From Candidatus Geothrix skivensis (GTDB taxonomy: Bacteria > Acidobacteriota > Holophagae > Holophagales > Holophagaceae): 64,000 nt of DNA. How positions within the stretch are numbered: position 1 is the stretch's first letter; each line of letters starts with the position of its first letter. Under the pieces are notes generated by a model. The model ran no database searches and was not told the DNA's origin. It worked only from the letters and a program-made list of their open reading frames with translations. Positions 44,456 through 53,325 of this stretch are shown piece by piece. Location: the NCBI GenBank assembly GCA_016721195.1, contig JADKIO010000008.1, forward strand, positions 310,001 to 374,000, given 5' to 3'. Made by a program: the position numbers and the translations under genes.

Positions 44456-45106
44456 TCATGCCTTCCAGCCGCCCTGGACGAAGCGGGCCAGCTTTTCGTC
44501 CGATCCCCGCAGCGCCAGGGACCGGGCCACGAAGCGGCCGATGGGATCGGCCTCCAGGTTCACGGCATCGCCCGGACGCATGCCGTGGAGGGCCGTGTGT
44601 TTCACGGTCTCGGGGATGAGGGCCACGGTGAACCAGTCCGGGCCGCAGTCCACCACGGTCAGGGATATGCCGTCCACGGCGATGGAGCCCTTGGGCGCGG
44701 TCATGGGGGCCAGGGCCGCGGGCATGGAAAAGCGCCAGATGCCTTCGTCGACGCCACCCTGCCCCTGGGGCCGCGCCACCAGTTGGCCCATGCCATCGAT
44801 GTGGCCCGACACCAGGTGGCCGTCCAGGGGGTCGCCCACCCGCAGAGCTGGTTCCAGGTGCAGGGTCGCGCCCAGGGCCAGGCGACCCAGCGTGGTCCTT
44901 TCGAGGGACTCCTCGCTGAGCTCTGCGTCCCAGCTGCGGGCATCCACGGCCACGCTGGTGAGACAGGCGCCGTTCACGGCGATGCTGGCGCCCCGCTCGG
45001 CCCGGGCCAGCAGCTCCGCGGTGGCCGCGATGCGCAGCCGCGCCCCGCCGGGCCGGGAGGAGCGGCCTTCGAGGGTGCCTAGCTGTCGGATGAGTCCAGT
45101 GAACAT
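44456..45106 (-). CDS. ribE: Riboflavin synthase, alpha chain
   Basis: Dismutates two 6,7-dimethyl-8-ribityllumazines to riboflavin. A 216-residue protein with the two lumazine-binding barrel repeats: MFTGLI, SIAVNGACLTSV and GHLVSGHIDGMG in the first half, SIAVDGISLTVVD and IPETVKHTAL in the second. The start is ATG 45106 (MFTGLIRQLG). No other rib genes are here. It lies 19 bases after the permease and may be cotranscribed with it. Confidence 0.94.
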   Translation of the reverse strand: MFTGLIRQLGTLEGRSSRPGGARLRIAATAELLARAERGASIAVNGACLTSVAVDARSWDAELSEESLERTTLGRLALGATLHLEPALRVGDPLDGHLVSGHIDGMGQLVARPQGQGGVDEGIWRFSMPAALAPMTAPKGSIAVDGISLTVVDCGPDWFTVALIPETVKHTALHGMRPGDAVNLEADPIGRFVARSLALRGSDEKLARFVQGGWKA

Positions 45107-45125
45107 CGCTTGCACTCCCCTCAAA

Positions 45126-46739
45126 TCATGACGCAGCTGGCTGCCGGAGGCGGCTGTGCCTCGCGCTGTATAGGAAATAGGCCAGGAGCCCCAGCCCGAG
45201 CCAGATCCAGAAGCGCACCCAGGTGTGCCGGGGCAGGCCCAGGGCCAGCCAGAGGCAGAAGAGGATGCCCAGGGGCGCGGTGAGCCACACCAGGGGTGCC
45301 CGGAACCGCCGCTCCGCCAAGGGGCGTCGCACCCGCAGCACCAGAATCCCGGCGCAGACCAGGACGAAGGCGAAGAGGGTCCCGATGTTCGTGAGCTCGA
45401 TGATCTCGTCGATGTTCATGAACCCCGCCGGCAGCAGGACGATGACCCCGGTGAGCAGGGTGGCGTTCAGGGGCGTCCGGAAGCGGGGGCTGACCCGGCC
45501 GAACCAGGGGGGCAGGAGGCCATCCCGGCTCATCACCATGAAGATGCGGGGCTGGGCCATCTGGTAGACCAGCAGCGCGCTGCCCAGGGCCACCACGGCC
45601 CCCACGCTGACGATGGCCGAGATCCGGTTCATGCCGATGGCGGTAAAGGCGTGGGCGATGGGGTCCGCCACCCCGAGGTAGGCCGAGTACGGCAGGATGC
45701 CGGCCACCACCGCACAGACGCCCACGTAGATGACCGTGCAGATGAGGAGGCTGCCGATGATGCCCCGTGGCATGTCCCGGGCCGGGTCCTTGCACTCCTC
45801 GGCGGTGGTGCTGACGGCGTCGAAGCCGATGAAGGCGAAGAAGATGATGGCCGCCCCCGCCTGGATGCCCCGCCAGCCGTTGGGCGCGAAGGGGTGGAAG
45901 TTCTCCGGCTTGACGTAGAAGGCGCCGATGGCGATGACCATCAGCAGGAGGGCCACCTTCACGGTCACCATGATGTTGTTGGCCCGCACGCTCTCCTTCA
46001 CGCCCCAGATGCAGAGAGCTGTGATGAGAAACGTGATGATCATGGCCAGCAGGTTCATCCCGAAGGGGAAGCCGCCGACGATGGGGGCGGTCTTCAGCAC
46101 ACTCCAGTTCGCGAAGACCGCGGCGCCATCGAGGCCGCCGGCCTTGGCCTGGGCCAGGTAGTGGAGCTTGTCCGACAGGTTCAGCGCCCCCTGGTGGGCC
46201 GCAGCGAAAGCCTCGGTGGGGAACAGCATGGTCCGCGGGTCCATGCTCAGCCAGCGCGGCAGGGTGAGCCCCACCCCGCGGAGCAAGTTGTCCATGTAGC
46301 TGCCCCAGCTGATGGCCACAGCCACGTTGGAGACCGCGTACTCCAGCAGCAGGTCCCAGCCGATGATCCAGGCCATCAACTCGCCCAGGGTGGCGTAGGT
46401 GTAGGTATAGGCGCTGCCCGAGGCCGGGATCATGCTGGCGAACTCCGCGTAGCAGAGGGCCGTGAAGCCGCAGGCCAGGGCCGTCATCAGGAAGCTGATG
46501 ATCAGGGCCGGACCGGCGGCGGGCCGGGTGACGCCGAAGGTGGAATCGAAGCCGCCGGCGAGTCCGGTGCCCAGGGCCGAGAGGATGCCGGCGCCGATGA
46601 TGGCACCCACCCCCAGGAGGGCCAGGTCCCAGGCCGTAAGGGTCCGCCGGAGGCCATGGTGTCCGACCTCCTCGGCATTGGCGCGGATCTGCTCAATGGG
46701 CTTGGTGCGAAGCAACTGGCGGAACAGCTGGCGGATCAT
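45126..46739 (-). CDS. APC family amino acid permease (cationic amino acid transporter-like)
   Basis: A 537-residue permease with about 12-14 membrane helices. The cytoplasmic lead (LLRTKPIEQI) and first helix LLGVGAIIGAGILSALG with the substrate-binding GAGI motif match the CAT subgroup of the APC superfamily. Further conserved parts are CYAEFASMIPASGSAYTYTY, FFAFIGFDAVSTTAEECKDP and MSRDGLLPPWFGRVSPRF. Probable amino acid import; specificity not known. The gene faces a repeat-rich gap at its 5' side. Confidence 0.87.
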   Translation of the reverse strand: MIRQLFRQLLRTKPIEQIRANAEEVGHHGLRRTLTAWDLALLGVGAIIGAGILSALGTGLAGGFDSTFGVTRPAAGPALIISFLMTALACGFTALCYAEFASMIPASGSAYTYTYATLGELMAWIIGWDLLLEYAVSNVAVAISWGSYMDNLLRGVGLTLPRWLSMDPRTMLFPTEAFAAAHQGALNLSDKLHYLAQAKAGGLDGAAVFANWSVLKTAPIVGGFPFGMNLLAMIITFLITALCIWGVKESVRANNIMVTVKVALLLMVIAIGAFYVKPENFHPFAPNGWRGIQAGAAIIFFAFIGFDAVSTTAEECKDPARDMPRGIIGSLLICTVIYVGVCAVVAGILPYSAYLGVADPIAHAFTAIGMNRISAIVSVGAVVALGSALLVYQMAQPRIFMVMSRDGLLPPWFGRVSPRFRTPLNATLLTGVIVLLPAGFMNIDEIIELTNIGTLFAFVLVCAGILVLRVRRPLAERRFRAPLVWLTAPLGILFCLWLALGLPRHTWVRFWIWLGLGLLAYFLYSARHSRLRQPAAS

Positions 46740-46798
46740 AGAGACCTTGGGAGAGGGTTCATGCTATCAGGCGCACCGCAAGCGTTAGGCTGGAGGCC

Positions 46799-47203
46799 AT
46801 GAGCACGAAGCAGGAGGGGAGGCTCCAGGTCCACGAGCCTGGGCGAGTGGGAGGACAGCGCCGGGCGCTGTCCGATCCATGGAGTGCCACTTTGGCGACC
46901 ATTCGCCCAGGGCGAATAGGACGGGCTGCGAAGCAGACGGCCCCGGAGGGGCGAGCGCCAAGTGCGCGAGTCAAGCCGAAGCCCTCCCCCCTATCGCACC
47001 TGGCATCAAGCCAGGTGCTCCTGCTCGGCCTTGCCTCGCAGAGGCGGGCCCCTGGGCGCGGCACAGGGAGGCTCCGCCTCGGCAAGCGACGTGCGCCGGA
47101 GCACGCGCAGCGTGCGATAGGCGGAGGTGCCGCGTGAGCACGAAGCAGGAGCGAAGTGCCACTTTGGCGGAGCCGAAGCCCGCAGGGCGTGGCACAGGAG
47201 GCC
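46799..47203. repeat. Repeat- and hairpin-rich intergenic segment
   Basis: Not convincingly coding. Direct repeats: a 17-mer TGAGCACGAAGCAGGAG at 46800 and 47135, a 15-mer AGTGCCACTTTGGCG at 46883 and 47155, and an 18-mer at 47120 that recurs at 47305, beyond the G tract. Perfect hairpins: GACAGCGCC/GGCGCTGTC (46854-46872), ATTCGCCC/GGGCGAAT (46901-46917), CACCTGGC/GCCAGGTG (46997-47017). Short open frames here owe their length to composition. Confidence 0.65.
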
Positions 47204-47303
<100 letters not shown>

Positions 47304-47318
47304 GGGCGGAGGTGCCGC

Positions 47319-48260
47319 GTGAAGCTCTGGAACGACCGCCACCTGCGCCTGTCCCTCACGGGGCTGGGGGCCCAGTACCTGCTGGCCCTGCTGGGTGTGG
47401 GCGCCTTCTCCATCAACACCGGCAACAACCTGCTCTACCTGGTCTTCTCCCTGATGCTCGGCCTCTTCCTGGTCTCGGGCATCCTCAGCCGCCGCGCCCT
47501 GCAGGAGCTCAAGGTTCTGACGCTGGAGGAGGGCAACCTCTTCGCCCGGGTCCGTGGCGGCCTCAAGCTGCGGCTCCAGGACCCCGGCCGGGGCCGCATC
47601 CGGGGTCTGGAGCTGCACCTGGAGCTCGAGGACGCCACCGTGGAGCCCAGCTTCCTGGGCGCCGCCAGCCGCACCGGCGAAACCCTGGTGGTGCTGCAGG
47701 CCCGGGTCAACCACCGGGGCTGGGTGCGGGCCCGTCGCCTGGAGTTCCGCACGCGCTTTCCCTTCGGACTGCTGGAGAAGTCCCGGTTCGTGGACCTGGA
47801 CCATACGCTCCTGGTGCTGCCCCACCCCCGCACCCCCACCGCCCGGCCCGCAAGCTGGCGGGGCGAGGGGCAGCGCACCCTGCCCCGGGAGGGCAGCAGC
47901 AGCCCCGAGGGCGCGCGGCCCCTGCGGCTGGGGGACGCCCCGGGCCGGGTCCACTGGAAGCGCACGGCCCAGCGCAGCCAGCCCTGGGTGCGCACCTTCG
48001 AGGAGGAGCGGCCCCTGGGGCTGCACCTCCGGCTGGACCTCCTGGCCTGGGGGCCGGGCCGGCCCTTCGAGCGGGAACTGGAGCGGCTGTCCGGGGCCGT
48101 GCTGCAGGCGCGGCTCCAGAAGCGCGGCATCAGCCTGGAGCTGCACGGCCCGGAGGGCATCCGGGAGGTGCATGGCCACACCCCCTGCTGGCGGGCCCTG
48201 GCCCTGGTCCAGGCGGCGGGAAGCGGTGAGGGCGTGATCCACGAAGGTCCTGTAAGCTGA
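47319..48260 (+). CDS. DUF58-domain protein
   Basis: A 313-residue protein. Two N-terminal membrane helices (LGAQYLLALLGVGAF and LLYLVFSLMLGLFLVSGIL) are followed by a soluble part ending in a DUF58 region, with LRLGDAPGRVHWKRTAQRSQ, the typical D-x-R-x-W-K-x-A-like motif. DUF58 proteins usually sit with MoxR ATPases; none is found here, and the upstream side is the poly-G/repeat gap, so a moxR neighbour may be lost or lie elsewhere. GTG 47319 has GGAGG six bases upstream; that site is part of the duplicated 18-mer. Confidence 0.75.
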   Translation: MKLWNDRHLRLSLTGLGAQYLLALLGVGAFSINTGNNLLYLVFSLMLGLFLVSGILSRRALQELKVLTLEEGNLFARVRGGLKLRLQDPGRGRIRGLELHLELEDATVEPSFLGAASRTGETLVVLQARVNHRGWVRARRLEFRTRFPFGLLEKSRFVDLDHTLLVLPHPRTPTARPASWRGEGQRTLPREGSSSPEGARPLRLGDAPGRVHWKRTAQRSQPWVRTFEEERPLGLHLRLDLLAWGPGRPFERELERLSGAVLQARLQKRGISLELHGPEGIREVHGHTPCWRALALVQAAGSGEGVIHEGPVS

Positions 48261-48276
48261 ACACCCCGGAGGCTCT

Positions 48277-48693
48277 GTGTTCGATGATCCCCAATCCCCG
48301 GCCTGGGAACCCCTGCTGGCGGCGGCCTGGGCCGCCCGGGACCACGCCCATGCACCCTATTCCATGTTCCAGGTGGGGGCGGCCCTGCTGACCTCGGAAG
48401 GAGTCGTTTTCGGGGGCTGCAACGTGGAAAACGCCGCCTACCCGGTCTGCCTCTGCGCCGAGCGCGGGGCCCTGAGCGCGGCCGTGGCCGCGGGCCTGAA
48501 GCCTGGCGGCCTCCGGGCGGCGGTGGTCGTGACCGACGTGGCGGAGCTGACGCCCCCCTGTGGAGCCTGCCGCCAGGCCCTCGTCGAGTTCGCGGGGAAA
48601 CTCCCCGTGCTCCTGGCCAACCGCAGCGCCCGCCAGCTGCACCGGCTGGAAAATCTGCTGCCTCACAGCTTCACGGTTGGACATTTTCGCTAG
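48277..48693 (+). CDS. cdd: Cytidine deaminase
   Basis: Deaminates cytidine/deoxycytidine to uridine for pyrimidine salvage. A 138-residue homotetrameric type. The zinc site is complete: Cys60 with Glu62 in CAERGAL, and Cys95/Cys98 in PPCGACRQ. The N-terminal substrate motif is AHAPYSMFQVGAAL and FGGCNVENAAYP. GTG 48277 has CCGGAGG upstream. It lies 16 bases after the DUF58 gene. Confidence 0.95.
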   Translation: MFDDPQSPAWEPLLAAAWAARDHAHAPYSMFQVGAALLTSEGVVFGGCNVENAAYPVCLCAERGALSAAVAAGLKPGGLRAAVVVTDVAELTPPCGACRQALVEFAGKLPVLLANRSARQLHRLENLLPHSFTVGHFR

Positions 48694-48756
48694 GACCCTG
48701 CCGCCCCCCGGGCCTAAACTTTCCGAACTCCAAGACCGGCATCCCGAGGCAGCTGA

Positions 48757-51546
48757 ATGGCCATTGATCGCGTCAAAATCAAGAAGGAAGCTGACAAGCT
48801 GCTGACGGCAGGCCGGGTGGAGCGGGCCATCGACGAGTTCCAGAAGCTCGTGGAGGACAACCCCAAGGATTACGGCACCCTCAACCAGATCGGGGACCTC
48901 TGCGTCCAGATCGGCCGGAACAAGGAAGGCGTCGAGATCCACAAGCGGCTGGGCAGCGCCTACGAGCGGGATGGCTTCCATGCCCGCGCCGCCGCCATCT
49001 TCCAGAAGGTCGTGCGCAACGCCCCGGAGGACATCGACGCGGCCCAGCGTCTGGCGGACCTCTACCGCCAGATGAACAAGACCGGCGACGCGGTGAAGGT
49101 GCACCTGCAGGTGGCCGAGCACTTCCAGAAGAAGGGCCTCATCAAGCGGGCCCTGGAGGAGTTCAACAAGGTCGTCGACCTGGATCCCAAGAACCTGAAG
49201 ATGAAGGTCAAGCTGGCGGACCTCTACAACAAGGAGGGCATGAAGGAGCGGGCCGCGGGCATCTACCTGGAGGTGGCCGAATCCCTGGCCATGGAGCAGA
49301 TGCACGGGGAGGCCAACCAGATCCTGGAGCGCGCCAAGGCGATGATCTCCACGCCCCAGGTCTTCCTGACCCAGAGCCGCCTGGGCGTCATCCAGGGGGA
49401 CTACACCACCGCCGCCCAGCACCTGCGGGAGGGCCTCACCAGCAATCCCAGGAACACCGAGCTGCTGGAGGCCCTGGCCGAGATCGAGCTGCGCAGCGGC
49501 CACCCCGATCGGGCCCTCGAGGCCCTGGCGGAAGTGGCCCAGCTGCCCGAGAAATCCCTGCCCCTGTGCGAAAAGGCCCTGCGCAACCTGGTCAACGCCG
49601 ATCGGGGCGAGGAAGGCATCCGGCTTTTCGCCCCCATCGCCCGGGAGCTGGCCCGGCGGGGCTCCGGGGATGTCATCGGCCGCAGCCTGCGGACGGCCCT
49701 CCAGGGCAACATCGGCATCGAGGCCTGGATCCTGCTGGCGGAGATCGCCCACCAGAGCGGCAACCGCGCCGATCAGATCCAGGCGCTCCAGACCGCCTAT
49801 GGCATGGCCTACCAGAACAACGACCAGGTGCTCATCAGCCACCTCGCCACCCAGCTGCAGGGTCTGGGGGTCGTGCCGGGCACCGCAGCGCCGACTTCCT
49901 CGGCCTTCGCCCTCCCCGGCGGCCCCTCTCTCGCCGAGCCCGCGTACCAAGACATCACCCGCCACGGCGGCGAGACGGAGCTGGATCCGGTCCGGCGGCT
50001 GCGCATCGAGCAGTTCTCCCGGGAGGCCGAGGCCTTCATGCGCGGGGGCAGTCCCGAGCGCGCCATCGAGACCTACAAGAAGGCCCTGGAGCTGGATCCG
50101 GCGGATCTCACCATCATCGAGGCCATCGTCGCCGTCCATCGCACCACCGGACGCCTCACCCAGGTCCAGATGCAGTACGTGCAGAGCGCCCAGGCCCTGG
50201 CCCAGTCGGGCCGGAAGCGCGAGGCCGCCCAACTGCTGGATCTGGCTGAGGGGCTCTTCCCCGGCTCCACCCGCATCCATCGCCGGGCCATGGGCCTACC
50301 GGAGCCCGGCGTCCTGCCACCCCCCACCTCGCGGGCGCCCAAGCCCGCCCCCGAAGCCGCCCCGGCTCCGCCAGCCCCAGCCCCAGCGCCCGCTCCGCCG
50401 CCCCCGGTTCTGCCGCCGCCCAGCGATCTGGACATGCTCATCGGGCTGGATCTCCCGGGCTACGAGCGCGCCCTGCCCATCAAGCCCCAGCCGGAACTCG
50501 AACCCATCGCCCTGGGCGAAGGCCTGCCCCTTCTGCCAGACCTGACCCTGCCCCCGGATCCCTTCGCACCCAAGGCCCCGCTCCCGGAACCGACCCAGCC
50601 CCTTCCCGAGCCCATCTCCCTGGAGGCCTCGGACCTCAGCTGGATGGAAACCACCCTCACGGACTTCGAGGAGGCCCAGGCCGCCGCCGTCTCGGCCCCC
50701 ACCGCCCCTCTCCCGCCCATGCCCACTCAGCAGCTGGAGCCGGAGGTCATCGAGGCCCTGGGCGCCCTTCCCGAACTGGAGCCCGCGGCGCCGGTCCCGG
50801 TCCAGGCGCCCGCCGCACCTGGGCCCAATCAGGAGGAGCTGGACAGCCTGCTGGGGGATATCGACTTCCAGCTGGACTACGGCAGTCCCGAGGAGGCCAA
50901 GATCGAGATCGAAGCCGCCCTCAGGCAGTTCCCCGGGCACCCGGAACTGCAGGACCGGCTTGAACGGGCCGAATCGGCCCTCCAGAAGCTGGGCAAGACC
51001 GCCAAAGCCCACGCCTTCGACGATGCGGACACCACCAACTCCTTCTTCGATCTCACGGACGTGCTCGGCACGGCCCTCATGGACAGCGGCGAAGGCGAGG
51101 AGATGCACGACGCCACCCACATGGTGGAGAAGATCCAGAGCGTGGACGAGCTCTTCAGCGCCTTCCGGGAGGGCGTCGAGAAGCAGGTCAAGGGGGACGA
51201 CTACGACACCCACTACAACCTGGGCATCGCCTACAAGGAGATGATGCTCATCGATCCCGCCATCGAGGAGTTCAAGATCGCCATGGGCGACCCCGAGCGG
51301 ACCCTGGAGTGCTGCTCCATGCTCAGCATCTGCGAGCAGGCCCGGGGGGACCTGGGAGCCGCCGTGGAATGGCTGCGCCAGGGCATCCTGGCCCCCGGCT
51401 TCCCGCCCGAGGACAGCATCGGCCTGCGCTACGACCTGGCCGAGATCTACCTCCAGCAGGGCCACACCAGCATGGCCTCGGAAGAATTCAAGGCCGTCTT
51501 CGAAATGGACCCCGAGTACAGGGACGTGGCCGCGCGGCTGGGTTGA
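48757..51546 (+). CDS. Large TPR-repeat protein with proline-rich linker
   Basis: Has 929 residues, no signal peptide seen. At least ten tetratricopeptide units in the N-terminal half (about 1-500; for example AIDEFQKLVEDNPKDYGTLN, ALEEFNKVVDLDPKN). Next comes a Pro/Ala-rich linker (about 510-680), then further TPR units at the C-terminus (about 690-929; HYNLGIAYKEMMLIDPAIEE, ASEEFKAVFEMDPEY). TPRs are protein-protein scaffolds; related long TPR proteins in delta-proteobacteria and acidobacteria have no agreed role. It forms no obvious operon with cdd, 63 bases upstream. Confidence 0.75.
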   Translation: MAIDRVKIKKEADKLLTAGRVERAIDEFQKLVEDNPKDYGTLNQIGDLCVQIGRNKEGVEIHKRLGSAYERDGFHARAAAIFQKVVRNAPEDIDAAQRLADLYRQMNKTGDAVKVHLQVAEHFQKKGLIKRALEEFNKVVDLDPKNLKMKVKLADLYNKEGMKERAAGIYLEVAESLAMEQMHGEANQILERAKAMISTPQVFLTQSRLGVIQGDYTTAAQHLREGLTSNPRNTELLEALAEIELRSGHPDRALEALAEVAQLPEKSLPLCEKALRNLVNADRGEEGIRLFAPIARELARRGSGDVIGRSLRTALQGNIGIEAWILLAEIAHQSGNRADQIQALQTAYGMAYQNNDQVLISHLATQLQGLGVVPGTAAPTSSAFALPGGPSLAEPAYQDITRHGGETELDPVRRLRIEQFSREAEAFMRGGSPERAIETYKKALELDPADLTIIEAIVAVHRTTGRLTQVQMQYVQSAQALAQSGRKREAAQLLDLAEGLFPGSTRIHRRAMGLPEPGVLPPPTSRAPKPAPEAAPAPPAPAPAPAPPPPVLPPPSDLDMLIGLDLPGYERALPIKPQPELEPIALGEGLPLLPDLTLPPDPFAPKAPLPEPTQPLPEPISLEASDLSWMETTLTDFEEAQAAAVSAPTAPLPPMPTQQLEPEVIEALGALPELEPAAPVPVQAPAAPGPNQEELDSLLGDIDFQLDYGSPEEAKIEIEAALRQFPGHPELQDRLERAESALQKLGKTAKAHAFDDADTTNSFFDLTDVLGTALMDSGEGEEMHDATHMVEKIQSVDELFSAFREGVEKQVKGDDYDTHYNLGIAYKEMMLIDPAIEEFKIAMGDPERTLECCSMLSICEQARGDLGAAVEWLRQGILAPGFPPEDSIGLRYDLAEIYLQQGHTSMASEEFKAVFEMDPEYRDVAARLG

Positions 51547-51551
51547 TACTC

Positions 51552-51776
51552 TCCGGGGGTTCCGCGCTCCGCTCCGCTGCGCGCACACCCCCGGACCCCC
51601 ACGCCCTTCCCCGGCAAAGCCGGGCTCGGGCTTCGATAACCTCTATCATCCGGGGGTTCCGCGCTCCGCTCCGCTGCGCGCCTCCGCCTGACGCACGCGT
51701 TGCGTGCTCCCGCTCGCATGCTCGCGGAGTCGGAGCCTCCCCCCGGACCCCCACGCCCTTCCTCGGCAGAGCCGGG
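51552..51776. repeat. Two copies of a hairpin-forming intergenic repeat
   Basis: The 33-base left arm at 51552-51584 is repeated exactly at 51649-51681. The 37-base right arm at 51588-51624 recurs at 51740-51776 with two mismatches. The left arm's GGGGG and the right arm's CCCCC ends can pair. The spacer is 3 bases in copy 1 and 58 in copy 2, where it contains its own hairpin (GCACGC-GTT-GCGTGC). A degenerate relative lies at 11715-11776. The rest of the 257-bp gap has nothing else. Confidence 0.75.
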
Positions 51777-51803
51777 TGAGGGCTTTTGGTCTTTCCACCG
51801 CCC

Positions 51804-52751
51804 TCAGTCTTCGGTCGGGTGGGCAGCGGGCTGAATCAGGGCCCGACTCCCGCTGGCGCCCCAGGGTTGCAGGGCTTGCAGGGAGGGCTGGACGGGCTTG
51901 CCGGGTCGCTGGAGCTGGGTCAGCTCGAGGGCCCCATCGGCGGTGCTGAGCCAGGCGCCTTCCTTGCTCCAGACGAGCTGGCCGGGATCCCGGTAGCAGG
52001 CCCGCAGGCCGCCCACGCCGCAGACCTTGAGGGCCTGGCCCTCCAGCTCCAGCTCGGAGCCCGGCCAGGGCCACAGGGCCCGCACCTGCCGGTGCAGCTC
52101 CGCCGCAGGGCGGCGCCAGTCCAGGCGGCCCATGTCCTTGCGTAGCTTCGGGGCGTAGGTGGCCAGCGCATGGTCCTGTTCCACCGGGCAGGCGCAGCCG
52201 CAGAGCAGCTTGGGCAGCTCGTCCAGGAGCAGGTCCGCCGCATCCAGGGCCAGTTGGCGCAGCAGACCCTCGGCCGTGTCCTCATGGTTGATGGCCCGGC
52301 GGCACTGGGCCAGGACGGGGCCCTCGTCCATGCCCGGGGTGAGGCGCATGAGGCTGACGCCGGTCTCCTGGTCTCCCGCCAGCAGGGCGTGGTTCACGGG
52401 CGCGGCGCCCCGCCAGCGGGGCAGCAGGGAGAAGTGCAGGTTCCAGACCCCGCCCGGGCAGGCATCCAGCATCCACGTGGGCAGGATGTGGCCGTAGGCC
52501 ACCACCACCGCCAGATCGATCCCCAGGCCCTCCCAAAGCTCCCGGGTTTCCGGCAACCTCCAGCTCACCGGCTGGTGGACGGCCAAGCCACGCTCCTCAG
52601 CCGCCACCTTCACCGGGGGGGCCTCCAGGTGCCGGCCCCGGCCCGCAGGCCGGTCCGGGTTGCAGAACACCGCCTCGATGCCCTCCTCCGCCAGGGCCTT
52701 CAGGGCCGGGACCGCCACCCACGGCGTGCCGAGGAAGGCGATGCGGGTCAT
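51804..52751 (-). CDS. fmt: Methionyl-tRNA formyltransferase
   Basis: Formylates initiator Met-tRNA. A 315-residue two-domain enzyme: a Rossmann-like catalytic domain with the folate/catalytic set NLHFSLLPRWRGAAPVNHAL and GVSLMRLTPGMDEGPVL (Asn, His and Asp residues in place), then a C-terminal OB-fold tRNA-binding domain. The ATG overlaps the def stop by four bases, the common def-fmt pair. Confidence 0.95.
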   Translation of the reverse strand: MTRIAFLGTPWVAVPALKALAEEGIEAVFCNPDRPAGRGRHLEAPPVKVAAEERGLAVHQPVSWRLPETRELWEGLGIDLAVVVAYGHILPTWMLDACPGGVWNLHFSLLPRWRGAAPVNHALLAGDQETGVSLMRLTPGMDEGPVLAQCRRAINHEDTAEGLLRQLALDAADLLLDELPKLLCGCACPVEQDHALATYAPKLRKDMGRLDWRRPAAELHRQVRALWPWPGSELELEGQALKVCGVGGLRACYRDPGQLVWSKEGAWLSTADGALELTQLQRPGKPVQPSLQALQPWGASGSRALIQPAAHPTED

Positions 52752-53251
52752 TCCTTGGCCTGCTTGTGGTACTTCTTCTGGAGGAACTGGCGCTTCACGG
52801 GGCCGAAGTACTCCACGAAGAGCCGGCCCCGCAGGTGGTCGATCTCGTGGCAGAAGGCCCGGGCCATGAGGTCCTCGCCCGTCAGCTCGTGCCAGCTGCC
52901 ATCCCGGCCCCGGTTGCGGATGGTGACCTTCTGGGGGCGCTCCAGGACCTCCCGGATGCCCGGGATGGAGAGACAGCCCTCGGGCCCCACCTGGGAGCCC
53001 TCCTCCCGGGTGACCTCGGGATTGATGAGCACCAGCTTCTGCTCCGGGTCCTCGCCGCAGGAGCAGTCGATCACCGCCAGGTTGAGGTTGACGCCCACCT
53101 GGGGTGCCGCGAGGCCCACCCCCTCCTCGTGGAGGGAGGTCTCGAACAGGTCGGCCACCAGCTGCTCCAGCTCAGGGGTCCAGGCCCCGATGTCCTTGCT
53201 GTTCTTCTTGAGACGGGGATCCCCCCAGGTAAGTACGGGCAGAACGGCCAT
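52748..53251 (-). CDS. def: Peptide deformylase
   Basis: Removes the N-formyl group from nascent proteins. A 167-residue metalloenzyme with all three motifs: GVGLAAPQVG (46-53 region), EGCLSIPG with metal ligand Cys93, and HEIDH with His135, catalytic Glu136 and His139. It is paired with fmt (ATGA overlap) and divergent from the PpiD-like gene, 74 bases apart. Confidence 0.96.
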   Translation of the reverse strand: MAVLPVLTWGDPRLKKNSKDIGAWTPELEQLVADLFETSLHEEGVGLAAPQVGVNLNLAVIDCSCGEDPEQKLVLINPEVTREEGSQVGPEGCLSIPGIREVLERPQKVTIRNRGRDGSWHELTGEDLMARAFCHEIDHLRGRLFVEYFGPVKRQFLQKKYHKQAKE

Positions 53252-53325
53252 TCAACCTCCCCAGCATTCCAGTGTAATCGAACGCCAATCCCTTGTTAAT
53301 CTGGGAGGTCCGTCTGGAGCCACGC

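Noticed and set aside
51552..51776. A CRISPR array
   Set aside because: Only two copies with unequal spacing and internally complementary arms, no regular spacer pattern and no cas genes anywhere in the window.
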